Source: Alkalihalobacterium elongatum (GTDB lineage: Bacteria > Bacillota > Bacilli > Bacillales > Bacillaceae_F). From it: a stretch of 64,000 nucleotides of DNA. The notes beneath the pieces are model-generated. The model was not told the DNA's origin and searched no databases. It was given only the letters and a program-made list of their open reading frames with translations. The stretch covers positions 1-64,000 of the forward strand of contig NZ_WMKZ01000024.1 in assembly GCF_019024285.1 (NCBI RefSeq), read 5' to 3'. This document shows positions 42,511-50,730 of this stretch, piece after piece (position 1 is the stretch's first letter; each line of letters starts with the position of its first letter). The position numbers and the translations under genes were made by a program.

Positions 42511-44133
42511 TTATATTTCAATAACCTTATGATATACATTTATCGTTAAGTCTTGTTCTTTAATATCGTCTAACAATGAGAAACCATAAAGGTTTAAAAA
42601 TTGAAATATATTATAAATTCGTTCTTGTGGTTTCTGATTTGGAAGGGTCACTTGTTGTAATGCATCATATTTCAATAATTCATATTTATATTTTTCTTTT
42701 TGTTGTCGTTCTAATTTTTGATGAAGAAATTCAACTTGATCGATTAAAATTTTAATATTTTTAGCCGCAAGCTTTTTAGACGTTTCATCTAATTGTTCAG
42801 CAATTTGACGAAGTGGTTCATGAATTTCAACGATCTGCGCCTTAACTTGATTAGCTACTTTTTCGATATCCCATGTTTTTTGTTGCTCATACCAATCATC
42901 TCTCATTTTAGTTAGAGATAAAGATAATGCATCCTCAATATTAATCCCTTTTTTACCTAACCAATCTAAATGTTTTTGTTCTAACAATGTTAAAGAAAGC
43001 CTCGGAACAATAGGAGGCATTTTCATTTCTACAGTTTCAAAGGCTTTCTTTAACGTAGACCAATAGGCGATTTCTCCAGGACCACCAACAAAAGCAAGGA
43101 CAGGTAATAGAAACTCTTGCATAATCGGACGGGTAACAACATTATTACTTAATTTTTCTGGTGCGTACTGTGCAATGGAAACTAAGTCATGTTTTGTATA
43201 TTTTTTCTCATTAGCTACAAAAGTTACTTCATCTACTCGATCGATTCTATGCCTTTGGCCTCCATCTATAATAAAAAGATTGGTATTTTCTTCATTGGGC
43301 TCAATCGGGGTCCCAAAGTTTAGTTTCGCAATTTCTTGACCCTGTATAAGAAATGCTTTTTGGATCGCTTCGTTCTCCTCTATCAGTAGAGAAAACATTG
43401 AAGATTCTATCTTGCGAATGTTAGTGTCTGCTGAATCGAGTAATATTAGACCTTCTTCTTTAAAAATCCAAGCCATCAATTGACTAAAAAACTGGGAATA
43501 GTTAGTTGAGCTCTTTAATAATGAAGTCACAATTTCAAGAAGTTCTTTTGTAAAGTTCGTTTCTTGCATCGAAGAAAAAACGTCCTCGATCCACTTTGTG
43601 GTTATATCGACATCTATTGGCCTTTCAGACAGCGGTGTTTTTAGATCGTCTAATTGATCCATTAGTTGATGTTTGATTAGAGCTTCATTCTCTTGGATAA
43701 ACAAATGATTAACCTCAAGAAAATCATGGTCCTCCCCGGCCACCCAAAAAATTGGAACTACAGGAATACCTAATAACCTCTCTTGTTCCTTTGCCAAATT
43801 AATAACTGTTAACGCTTTATATACAGTATATAAAGGCCCTGTCAATAACCCTGGCTGTTGACCTGTTACTACAACAACACTATTAGGGTCTTTTAGACGT
43901 TCTATTTGGGTTAATGTTTTTTCACAGTGAACAAGATGTTCGTTATACTTTGTTAAAGCATCAACTAAGCCTGCTCGATTATATGTACGATTCCTTAAAT
44001 ATTCATACCTACTTAAATATGTTGTTTGCTCTTCGTAATCATACTCAAAAAACGAAAGGAGATCTGCATCCTTATTAAGATAGGCACTAGCTACTTTTGT
44101 TGTGGGTGAAAGTTGAATTTCTTTCACGTTCAT
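42511..44133 (-). CDS. bshC: Bacillithiol biosynthesis cysteine-adding enzyme
   Basis: Adds cysteine to glucosaminyl-malate, the last step of bacillithiol synthesis. GQQPGLLTGPLYTVYK and FWVAGEDHDFLEVNH are the family's Rossmann core signatures, with a long C-terminal coiled coil (about 440-500). The open frame starts at 44151; AAAGGG lies about 7 bases before the ATG at 44133, giving 540 residues (B. subtilis 539). Position just before mraZ is the standard one. Confidence 0.95.
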   Translation of the reverse strand: MNVKEIQLSPTTKVASAYLNKDADLLSFFEYDYEEQTTYLSRYEYLRNRTYNRAGLVDALTKYNEHLVHCEKTLTQIERLKDPNSVVVVTGQQPGLLTGPLYTVYKALTVINLAKEQERLLGIPVVPIFWVAGEDHDFLEVNHLFIQENEALIKHQLMDQLDDLKTPLSERPIDVDITTKWIEDVFSSMQETNFTKELLEIVTSLLKSSTNYSQFFSQLMAWIFKEEGLILLDSADTNIRKIESSMFSLLIEENEAIQKAFLIQGQEIAKLNFGTPIEPNEENTNLFIIDGGQRHRIDRVDEVTFVANEKKYTKHDLVSIAQYAPEKLSNNVVTRPIMQEFLLPVLAFVGGPGEIAYWSTLKKAFETVEMKMPPIVPRLSLTLLEQKHLDWLGKKGINIEDALSLSLTKMRDDWYEQQKTWDIEKVANQVKAQIVEIHEPLRQIAEQLDETSKKLAAKNIKILIDQVEFLHQKLERQQKEKYKYELLKYDALQQVTLPNQKPQERIYNIFQFLNLYGFSLLDDIKEQDLTINVYHKVIEI

Positions 44134-44224
44134 TATGTAACGCCCTTTCATTAAAAACTAAAAACTCGAACGATTTGATTATATCAAAATGATAAACGTA
44201 CACAAAATAAAATGCTTAGCACCT

Positions 44225-44608
44225 CTATGTAATAAAAATACGCGTTATCAACCCAATTGTACTTAAAATAATATACGCAATAAAAAATAAAATAAAATTA
44301 AATCGCCATATCCCTCTAAATAATCTAATCAAGTGAACGTCATTAGCCACTTTCCAATGAATTACAGTAAAACAAATAGCTACGATAAAAAAAACAATTA
44401 AAATGATCCATAAAAATGACTGGTTCCATATTTCATAACTGATAAAATAAACTGCACTAATAAAAAACACTAAAGAAATATCCGCAGCAAGACGAATAGA
44501 ATAACTTTTCTTTTTTGTTATTTTAACTGTAATAATATATACTATGTACCACCCTATAATAGGTAGCGTAACAACCGTAGCTATAAACCATGCGAAAGCA
44601 CTACTCAA
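44225..44608 (-). CDS. DUF3397 family membrane protein
   Basis: A 127-residue protein with four predicted membrane helices: about residues 5-28, 42-60, 68-88 and 101-122, joined by short basic loops. Fits the DUF3397 family found between panE and bshC in Bacillus; function unknown. It starts with TTG 6 bases after GAGGG and overlaps the end of panE by 8 bases, so it is probably translated by coupling. Confidence 0.8.
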   Translation of the reverse strand: MSSAFAWFIATVVTLPIIGWYIVYIITVKITKKKSYSIRLAADISLVFFISAVYFISYEIWNQSFLWIILIVFFIVAICFTVIHWKVANDVHLIRLFRGIWRFNFILFFIAYIILSTIGLITRIFIT

Positions 44609-45515
44609 CCTTCTCCCTCTCTTCCTGTTCTATTCCTTTAATGCTTTCAAACAAAAACTTCGTGATAGGCAGTTTCAAATGTTTCTGTTCCCCTATGCTC
44701 AAAACATACCCTAGGATTGCATCTATTTCTGTTTCATTTCTTTTCTCTATATCACGTAACATAGATGATCTGTTATTTGCTGTTTTCTTGCAAACTAACA
44801 AAACTTCATTCCACATTTCTTCTATATCATCTAATTCAAGACTTAAAACAGTTTCATCAAATACAGCTCGCATTAATTTTAAGAAGTGTGTGTTTGAGAC
44901 TAAAACTCCATTCTTTACTCGATATAATGCCGTTAATGGGTTAATACATGAATTAACGACCAGCTTACGGTTCATTATTTTTAACCAATCACTTAATACA
45001 ACTACCTGAAATTCTTTATGACTTATCGATTTCCAGAGGTCATCCCAGTTGTTTGATCCACCTTTAACTGCTCCAATTTTTATTATTCCTACTCCAGTAT
45101 GTTCGACTTCTGTGCCAGACAACCTCATAGCACCATGTTCAACAATACCAATAAAAAGTGAATGAATAGGAAGTTCCTTTATAAAGTTGAGATGACTCAT
45201 ACCATTCTGCATAAAAACCATTGCTTGAGGAATGAAAGACTTCTGTTGGAGGGTTTGAAATAAGTCCTCAATATGAAATTGTTTAACTGTAACAAATAAG
45301 ATATCCGCATTTAATTCAACTACCTCATCAATTGCTTGAGCATGTACAGAAAAAACTTCAAGTTTATTATTTCTATGTAACGTAACACCACGTTCTCTAA
45401 GCTGCTTTGCTTGTAATGGACTTCGTGTAAATACAGTTACTTCATTTCCAAATTTTCTTAAATAGGCGGCTGTAAGAAGTCCAATTGCACCACCACCAAT
45501 AACTCCAAGTCTCAC
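44601..45515 (-). CDS. panE: 2-dehydropantoate 2-reductase
   Basis: NADPH-dependent reduction of ketopantoate to pantoate on the coenzyme A route. N-terminal Rossmann motif LGVIGGGAIGLLTAAYLRK, then NGMSHLNFI, and C-terminal VVNSCINPLTALYRVKNG with the ApbA_C fold. 304 residues. B. subtilis carries panE (ylbQ) in the same position. Substrate specificity rests on family and context; other ketopantoate-reductase paralogues exist in Bacillus. Confidence 0.88.
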   Translation of the reverse strand: MRLGVIGGGAIGLLTAAYLRKFGNEVTVFTRSPLQAKQLRERGVTLHRNNKLEVFSVHAQAIDEVVELNADILFVTVKQFHIEDLFQTLQQKSFIPQAMVFMQNGMSHLNFIKELPIHSLFIGIVEHGAMRLSGTEVEHTGVGIIKIGAVKGGSNNWDDLWKSISHKEFQVVVLSDWLKIMNRKLVVNSCINPLTALYRVKNGVLVSNTHFLKLMRAVFDETVLSLELDDIEEMWNEVLLVCKKTANNRSSMLRDIEKRNETEIDAILGYVLSIGEQKHLKLPITKFLFESIKGIEQEEREKVE

Positions 45516-45915
45516 ATTATCACCCCACTCAACTAGATCTTAGTTAACGAGTCGACTATTCTTAAACTAAATAATATCACAGTTAGGGAAAAAGACGAAT
45601 GACGATTTCAGTTTTTATTTATGCTGCCTTCACTGGTTTTGAGAAGGTGCTGTTAATGCTTGTTGTTGTTTTTGGACTCATTATAGAAAACCTTTAAGTT
45701 CCTGAAAGGCGTGTGATATTAAAATCTCACACGCTGAGTCAATTAATGGATCCTTCTATCTTTATAATATTATTTTCGAAAAATTTTTTCTTTTTTTAAT
45801 TCTAGTAGAATTTTTAGTTTTTTATCAATGTGTATTTCTTTTTGTAGTAAAATAGAGTGAGTGATGATTAATTTCTTACACATAAAATATTACTATCAAT
45901 TAGGGAGGTCATCTT
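45516..45915. other. 400-base gap between divergent panE and ylbP
   Basis: No gene. It contains an inverted repeat GCGTGTGA / TCACACGC (45709-45734) and, just before it, TTGTTGTTTTTGGACTCAT, similar to a sequence at 60825-60850 on the other strand. The last 100 bases before ylbP are A/T-rich and end in AGGGAGG just before the start; TAAAAT at 45848-45853 is a candidate -10 without a convincing -35. Confidence 0.6.
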
Positions 45916-46407
45916 ATGGAGAAACCAGAAGTTAAGCGCTTACTTATTAATTATAAAACATTAGAGGAGTTTCAGAACTTTAGAGAGTATGGAGCACCAG
46001 AACTTTCAATGAAGGAAGACCTTCAAGCAAATATCATTGAAAATGATAGCGAATCGCCGTTTTATGGAATTTACTACGGGAATAAACTAGTTGCAAGAAT
46101 GAGTCTTTACCGAGTAAAAGGAAAATTTGATCAATACTTCGAGCCACCACAGGATTATTTAGAGTTATTTAAACTTGAAGTACTAGAAGCATATCAAAAT
46201 AAAGGATATGGAAAAGCTTTAGTAGATTTTGCAAAAAGCTTTAATTTGCCGATAAAAACGAACGCAAGGCAACGTTCTGATGAATTTTGGAATAAGATGG
46301 ATTTTGAATCTGTTACCTATCAACCGATGCGTGACCGAGGAGAAAATCCTTATGTATGGTATCCTGAAGGCGTTAAAGAACAAGTCTTATCACAAGAACA
46401 ACGTTAG
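45916..46407 (+). CDS. ylbP: GNAT-family N-acetyltransferase YlbP
   Basis: A 163-residue acetyltransferase of the GNAT fold: acetyl-CoA binding segment LEVLEAYQNKGYGKALVDFAK (about residues 90-108) with the Q/R-x-x-G-x-G/A pattern QNKGYGKA, preceded by YGIYYGNKLVARMSLYRV. Substrate unknown. Same locus and orientation (opposite to gerR) as B. subtilis ylbP. Good ribosome binding site TTAGGGAGG before the ATG. Converges with gerR across a shared terminator. Confidence 0.9.
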   Translation: MEKPEVKRLLINYKTLEEFQNFREYGAPELSMKEDLQANIIENDSESPFYGIYYGNKLVARMSLYRVKGKFDQYFEPPQDYLELFKLEVLEAYQNKGYGKALVDFAKSFNLPIKTNARQRSDEFWNKMDFESVTYQPMRDRGENPYVWYPEGVKEQVLSQEQR

Positions 46408-46444
46408 AAAAAAGAGGTCAACTCAAAAAAGTTGACCTCCTTTT
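46408..46444. terminator. Bidirectional terminator between ylbP and gerR
   Basis: Arms AGGTCAACT and AGTTGACCT with a short A-rich loop (46415-46438), flanked by runs of A and T. It follows both converging genes. Confidence 0.92.
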
Positions 46445-46445
46445 T

Positions 46446-47069
46446 TTAATTAGTTTTCTCTTCAGGTAAAACAGCCATCTTTCGAGCACGATCCATTATG
46501 CTGATTAACGTCCTATAATCTTCATTAATAGTTTCTTTTTCTTTCTTAACTGCCTTTATTTCCTTTTTTAACTTCTCATTAGACTCTTTTAATTTTTCAT
46601 TTTCTCGTTTTAATTTATCATTTTCATTTTCAAGCTCATTACTCTGTCCTAACTTACTAGCGTATGTCTTCAAGTAATCAATGACATCTTCAAGCGTCAT
46701 GTTATTTGAATTCACATGTTGCTCCACTGCAACAGGAGTGACAGGCTCACTTTCCTTCTCAACTGATTTTTGAATAGTCGGTACGGCCACTTCCTGACTA
46801 GCTTCAACTTCATAGTTTGCTTGATCTTCCTCTTTCATCACTTTGCCTTTTTTACGTTGCTTTTTCGCTAACGCTATCGCCGCATCATATTTTTTTCGAA
46901 TTGCAGAGTTCCACCGGAAGCCGCAAGCCGCAGATGTACGTTGTAATCTCTCTCCTACTTCTTCAAATGCAGCTAGTTGTGTACTACCTTCTCGTATATG
47001 ACGTAAAACCACTTCAGCTAAGATTAAATCCTCATCATTCGTCCAAGCATCCTGCCGAATAATAGACAT
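46446..47069 (-). CDS. gerR: RsfA/GerR-family sporulation transcription regulator
   Basis: N-terminal Myb/SANT-like DNA-binding domain (QDAWTNDEDLILAEVVLRHI to CGFRWNSAIRKKYD, residues 6-62), a variable middle, and a C-terminal leucine-zipper coiled coil (about 135-190) for dimerisation. In B. subtilis the gene here, ylbO/gerR, is a sigma-E-dependent repressor of mother-cell genes; RsfA is its forespore paralogue. Synteny favours GerR. 207 residues. Confidence 0.87.
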   Translation of the reverse strand: MSIIRQDAWTNDEDLILAEVVLRHIREGSTQLAAFEEVGERLQRTSAACGFRWNSAIRKKYDAAIALAKKQRKKGKVMKEEDQANYEVEASQEVAVPTIQKSVEKESEPVTPVAVEQHVNSNNMTLEDVIDYLKTYASKLGQSNELENENDKLKRENEKLKESNEKLKKEIKAVKKEKETINEDYRTLISIMDRARKMAVLPEEKTN

Positions 47070-47260
47070 GTTATTATCCCTCCTAAAACATCTTTTGTCT
47101 ATACTTATGCATCTACTAGATAAGATAGACTTTTATGTTCTATTAAAGGATTATGTCCTCGATTTAATTAAAGTATTCCTCCCAGTGAATAATGAGTTTT
47201 ATAGTTAGCATTTTTGTGAGACTTTTTATAAAAGAATCTTTTCTTGAAGAATGTTGCTTA

Positions 47261-47292
47261 ATCGTTAACCGAGCGTATGCTCAGTTAACGAT
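47261..47292. repeat. Inverted repeat downstream of the crotonase gene
   Basis: A 14-base inverted repeat, ATCGTTAACCGAGC / GCTCAGTTAACGAT, with loop GTAT; the single mismatch becomes a G-U pair in minus-strand RNA. It lies 39 bases after the crotonase stop but no T run follows, so it may be a weak terminator or a regulator/repeat palindrome. Confidence 0.6.
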
Positions 47293-47330
47293 CAAATGCA
47301 TCAAATTTTACGAAAGCAGATGACAATATT

Positions 47331-48095
47331 CTATTTAGATAAAAACCTTTCTACGGCAGCGTGATGCTCATCTGATTCCCACAGCGTTGAACATTCTTCA
47401 ATTTCATTTAAAAATCTATGTTTCACACTCGCTTTATCAAACTGGTCGTTAAAGCGTTTTTTATATGCTCTTAATACAGGTGTCGATTGCTTTAAAAATG
47501 GAGTTACCCATTCCTTACACCCAGCTTCAAAATTTTCAGCATCAATAATTTGTTGAATAAAATTAAGTTTTACTGCTTCTTCAACTCCGAATCTCTTAGC
47601 AGTCATTAACATTTGGAGAGCGTTTGCCTGGTCAATACGTTCAAATAACATAGTTGATGCGCCCCATCCAGTCGTAATCCCTAGTGTTCCTTGAACAAAC
47701 CCTACTTTAGCATGTGGTGCGGCTATCCTAAAATCACAAGCCGTTGCTAATTCACACCCTCCTCCTACCGCAGTACCATTAATCGCTGCAACAGTCGGCT
47801 TCGGAAAGAAAAATAATCGAAATAATATTTCACCCATTTTTGAAAGCATTTGTTCTGCTTCTTTTTTTGTATGTAGTAAGTGAAAGATAGAAAGATCCCC
47901 ACCTGAACAAAAAGCTTGATCTCCCTTCCCCCGTATCACAACTAACTTATCTTCCTCATTTTGTTCGATTTCATCTAGTTTTTCTGTTAACAAGTTCATT
48001 ACATCATAATCAACAGCATTTCTTTTATCCTCACGGTTAATAATTAACCAAGCAATACCGTCTTCTCTAATTAATTGTACCTTTTCCAACATCAT
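47331..48095 (-). CDS. Enoyl-CoA hydratase/isomerase family protein
   Basis: Crotonase-fold protein of 254 residues. Oxyanion-hole segments FCSGGDLSIF and AVGGGCELATACDFRIA are intact, and Glu in CELATAC corresponds to the first catalytic Glu of hydratases. The second Glu position (normally in QPEI) reads VQGTLG, so the classic hydratase pair is incomplete and another CoA-ester reaction is possible. Located between rpmF and gerR. Start ATG with GGGGG close by; the next ATG or TTG are alternatives. Confidence 0.85.
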   Translation of the reverse strand: MMLEKVQLIREDGIAWLIINREDKRNAVDYDVMNLLTEKLDEIEQNEEDKLVVIRGKGDQAFCSGGDLSIFHLLHTKKEAEQMLSKMGEILFRLFFFPKPTVAAINGTAVGGGCELATACDFRIAAPHAKVGFVQGTLGITTGWGASTMLFERIDQANALQMLMTAKRFGVEEAVKLNFIQQIIDAENFEAGCKEWVTPFLKQSTPVLRAYKKRFNDQFDKASVKHRFLNEIEECSTLWESDEHHAAVERFLSK

Positions 48096-48251
48096 TTCCC
48101 CCTTTTTTCTTACAAGTATTTCGACATTATTTTTGAATTTCCTCCAGAAAAATCAGAAAATATATTTCCATTTTTCTTAAGGTGTAGGCTCTGTTAGAGA
48201 ACTTTGTTTTGTATGAATAAGGGCTCCTCGGATCCTAAAACATAATAAACA

Positions 48252-48290
48252 ATAAAAAATAAGCAAAAGGATACGCCCTTTTGCTTATTG
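48252..48290 (-). terminator. Terminator of the ylbN-rpmF operon
   Basis: Arms AATAAGCAAAAGG and CCTTTTGCTTATT (48258-48289) form a strong hairpin 20 bases after the rpmF stop, followed by TTTTTTATTG on the minus strand. Confidence 0.9.
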
Positions 48291-48308
48291 TTTATGAAAC
48301 TCATTTTA

Positions 48309-48482
48309 TTATTTGTTTAAAACGTCTTGGCCTTTGTAAGATCCACACTCTTTACATACACGGTGTGCAATCTTTAACTCTCCACACTCAGGGCACTTTA
48401 CCATACCTGGTACTGCTAATTTGTAGTGAGTACGACGTTTTCTTTTGCGAGTTTTTGAAGTTCTTCTAAAAGGTACTGCCAT
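48309..48482 (-). CDS. rpmF: 50S ribosomal protein L32
   Basis: Component of the large ribosomal subunit near the peptidyl transferase region. [19 protein letters not shown] is the universal L32 start, and a zinc ribbon follows, [18 protein letters not shown]. Start set at 48482, where AGGAGG is 8 bases upstream; the open frame has three extra codons. 57 residues. The C+ (four-cysteine) form is the zinc-dependent paralogue type. Confidence 0.97.
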   Translation of the reverse strand: MAVPFRRTSKTRKRKRRTHYKLAVPGMVKCPECGELKIAHRVCKECGSYKGQDVLNK

Positions 48483-48599
48483 CATTCCCACCTCCTTAAA
48501 GGGCTATCACTGTTACTTTAAATTTTACATTTATGAATTTATGCGGTTAGTTTCTGCTAACCAGAACAATTAAGGCCGAAAAAGCCGATGCTCCCAATA

Positions 48600-49112
48600 T
48601 TACTGTTTATCAAAGAATTTAGCTAGATCTGCTAGACGAGGATCAATACGGTCTTTTTTATTTTCTTCCGTAATTAATTCCCAATCTTGGCCAGCTTGAA
48701 GACCTTTTTCATCTGCCTCTTTACTAACAAGCTGAAGTGGAATTTCTAGAAGGATATGCTCCATTATGTATGGAACAAGATCTATTGCTTCTCCTTCAAC
48801 TGAGTGAACATCATCCTCTTCATCTTCACTTATCCATGCATGGTCATCTAAACTAAAAACTTCTTTTACTTGAAGGTGAAAAGGGAACCTTACATCTATT
48901 AACGACCTAGAACAAGGTAACGTCATTTCTCCCTTTATTTCAAGCGGAAACGAAATTAGGTTCTTAGAAAATATCGCTTCACCAATCACTCGAACAGGAC
49001 TAATATCCCTGATCTGCGGATCAATTTTTTTAATATCACTAAGATCTAATGTTTCGTCAAATGTTAATCCTTTACTTTTTAAACCATTCAGTTGTTGAAT
49101 TGTCCATTTCAA
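48600..49112 (-). CDS. ylbN: DUF177/YceD-family protein YlbN
   Basis: Small acidic protein upstream of rpmF, conserved in bacteria and linked in other species to 23S rRNA accumulation; its biochemical role is not established. Contains CSRSLIDVRFPFHL and EGEAIDLVPYIMEHILLEIPL, typical of DUF177. The frame opens with GTG at 49121 inside GAGGTG; the TTG at 49112, 6 bases after it, gives KWTIQQL as in B. subtilis YlbN, 170 residues. Consensus promoter just upstream. Confidence 0.92.
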   Translation of the reverse strand: MKWTIQQLNGLKSKGLTFDETLDLSDIKKIDPQIRDISPVRVIGEAIFSKNLISFPLEIKGEMTLPCSRSLIDVRFPFHLQVKEVFSLDDHAWISEDEEDDVHSVEGEAIDLVPYIMEHILLEIPLQLVSKEADEKGLQAGQDWELITEENKKDRIDPRLADLAKFFDKQ

Positions 49113-49139
49113 AAGAATCACCTCAAGGCAACAAGAGTA

Positions 49140-49168
49140 ATTATAGCTGTGTAATTATTATTTGTCAA
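49140..49168 (-). promoter_or_regulatory. Consensus sigma-A promoter of ylbN-rpmF
   Basis: On the minus strand TTGACA (49168-49163) and TATAAT (49145-49140) are 17 bases apart, a perfect vegetative promoter. The 5' leader would be only about 20 bases, as expected for a strong ribosomal-protein operon. Confidence 0.88.
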
Positions 49169-49453
49169 CTTATTTTCTTTACACTATTTTCAAGAGTTTA
49201 CTTTATCATTTTTCCCCTTTAAATTGCAAGTTCTTTTAGAGATGCTATACTTTTTAAAGACGAATAGTTTAAATATTTTCGTTGACATATTCTAGTTTAC
49301 CTCATTACTAGAGGTTGTGTTAAGGTACATTTTTTATAATAAGTACTTTAAAATAAGCGTGCAAAAGTTACGTATTTTTATTGCTATAATCGTCAATGAA
49401 TTAAAATTAAAGCTTACCGATGTTGTATTGGTATTTTATTTGGAGGATAGATT
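49169..49453. other. Intergenic region between divergent ylbN and tmcAL
   Basis: A/T-rich, no gene. TATAAT at 49385-49390 on the plus strand is a candidate -10 for tmcAL, but I see no good -35 at 17 bases. The ribosome binding site of tmcAL is TTGGAGGATAG. Confidence 0.5.
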
Positions 49454-50680
49454 ATGAAGGCTGTTGGAGTTGTTGTTGAATATAACCCTTTTCATAACGG
49501 ACATTTTTTTCATTTGGAAGAGTCACGGCGTGTAACAGATGGAGACGTTGTTATAGCCGTAATGAGCGGAAACTTCTTACAGAGAGGCGAACCTGCCATC
49601 GTATCAAAATGGCAAAGAGCAAAAATGGCATTAGCATCAGGTGTAGATATTGTTATTGAACTACCATATGCATACTCTACTCAAAAGGCCGAGATTTTTG
49701 CATTTGGCTCTATATCATTACTACAAGCGCTAGGAGTAAAGGAGGTTTGTTTTGGGAGCGAGGCAGGGAATATTGACCTTTTCCATGAACTATATCATTT
49801 TATTACAGAAAATAAACAATGTTTTAACGACAAAATTCAGACTTATATGAGTCAAGGAAACAGCTACCCAAAAGCTACCTCATTAGCATTTTCCTCGATT
49901 AAAGGCGATCAACAAATGCTTGACTTGTCTCAACCTAATAATATATTAGGTTATCATTATGTAGAAGCGATCTATCAACTAGGAAGCAAAATGAAGGGCC
50001 AGACGATTCAGAGAAAATCTGCTCAATACCACGATGAAGGTTTTGCATCTGAAACGATTGCAAGTGCGACGAGTATTAGAAATGCTATATTTAATCAACA
50101 GAATAACTCTAAACATACAATTGACCGAGTAATACCAAGTAGTACATTGGAACTGTTAACAGAATACGAAACGTTGTTTTCTACTCTTCATGACTGGGAA
50201 TTGTATTTTCCTATGTTAAAGTATCGAATTCTCTCATCGACAGAAGCAGAGCTAGCTACTATTTATGAAGGAGAAGAAGGGTTGGAGCATCGTTTAAAGC
50301 GATTTATTAGTATTGCTAACAGCTTTAATGAATTTATGAATTTAATTAAGACAAAACGATACACTTGGAATCGTTTGCAACGATATTGCTTACATATTTT
50401 GACAAACACAAAAAAAACTGATATGGAATGGGCAAGTACAAAGAAGCAACCTCCATACCTTCGCTTGCTTGGGATGAGTAAAAAGGGACAAGCATACCTA
50501 AGTAACATTAAAAAATCGGTTGATATTCCTATTATTACAAAAGTCACTTCTTATAATCATCAACTTTTAGATATAGATAAAAAGGTTGCTACGGTTTATG
50601 CCCTTGCATTACCAAGGTCAGTACAAACAGAACGGCTAAAAGACGAATACTACCAGTCTCCGATACGTTATCCCCAATAA
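49454..50680 (+). CDS. tmcAL: tRNA(Met) cytidine acetate ligase TmcAL
   Basis: Acetylates C34 of elongator tRNA-Met using acetate and ATP, forming N4-acetylcytidine. Nucleotidyltransferase-like N-terminus VEYNPFHNGHFFHLEESRR with the HNGH motif, then VIAVMSGNFLQRGEPAI and IELPYAYSTQKAEIFAFG. 408 residues, as in B. subtilis YlbM (415). GGAGGATAG precedes the ATG. Transcribed away from ylbN; converges with ylbL. Confidence 0.94.
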   Translation: MKAVGVVVEYNPFHNGHFFHLEESRRVTDGDVVIAVMSGNFLQRGEPAIVSKWQRAKMALASGVDIVIELPYAYSTQKAEIFAFGSISLLQALGVKEVCFGSEAGNIDLFHELYHFITENKQCFNDKIQTYMSQGNSYPKATSLAFSSIKGDQQMLDLSQPNNILGYHYVEAIYQLGSKMKGQTIQRKSAQYHDEGFASETIASATSIRNAIFNQQNNSKHTIDRVIPSSTLELLTEYETLFSTLHDWELYFPMLKYRILSSTEAELATIYEGEEGLEHRLKRFISIANSFNEFMNLIKTKRYTWNRLQRYCLHILTNTKKTDMEWASTKKQPPYLRLLGMSKKGQAYLSNIKKSVDIPIITKVTSYNHQLLDIDKKVATVYALALPRSVQTERLKDEYYQSPIRYPQ

Positions 50681-50718
50681 AAAGAGGAGTGACAAATAAA
50701 AGTCACTCCTCTTTCATT
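50681..50718. terminator. Bidirectional terminator between tmcAL and ylbL
   Basis: Arms AGAGGAGTGAC (50683-50693) and GTCACTCCTCT (50702-50712) with an eight-base A-rich loop, followed by T-rich sequence. Confidence 0.92.
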
Positions 50719-50730
50719 ATTCATATTAAC

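Noticed and set aside
44590-45009. Plus-strand open frame of 139 codons
   Set aside because: Antisense to panE, whose Rossmann and ApbA_C motifs are clear.
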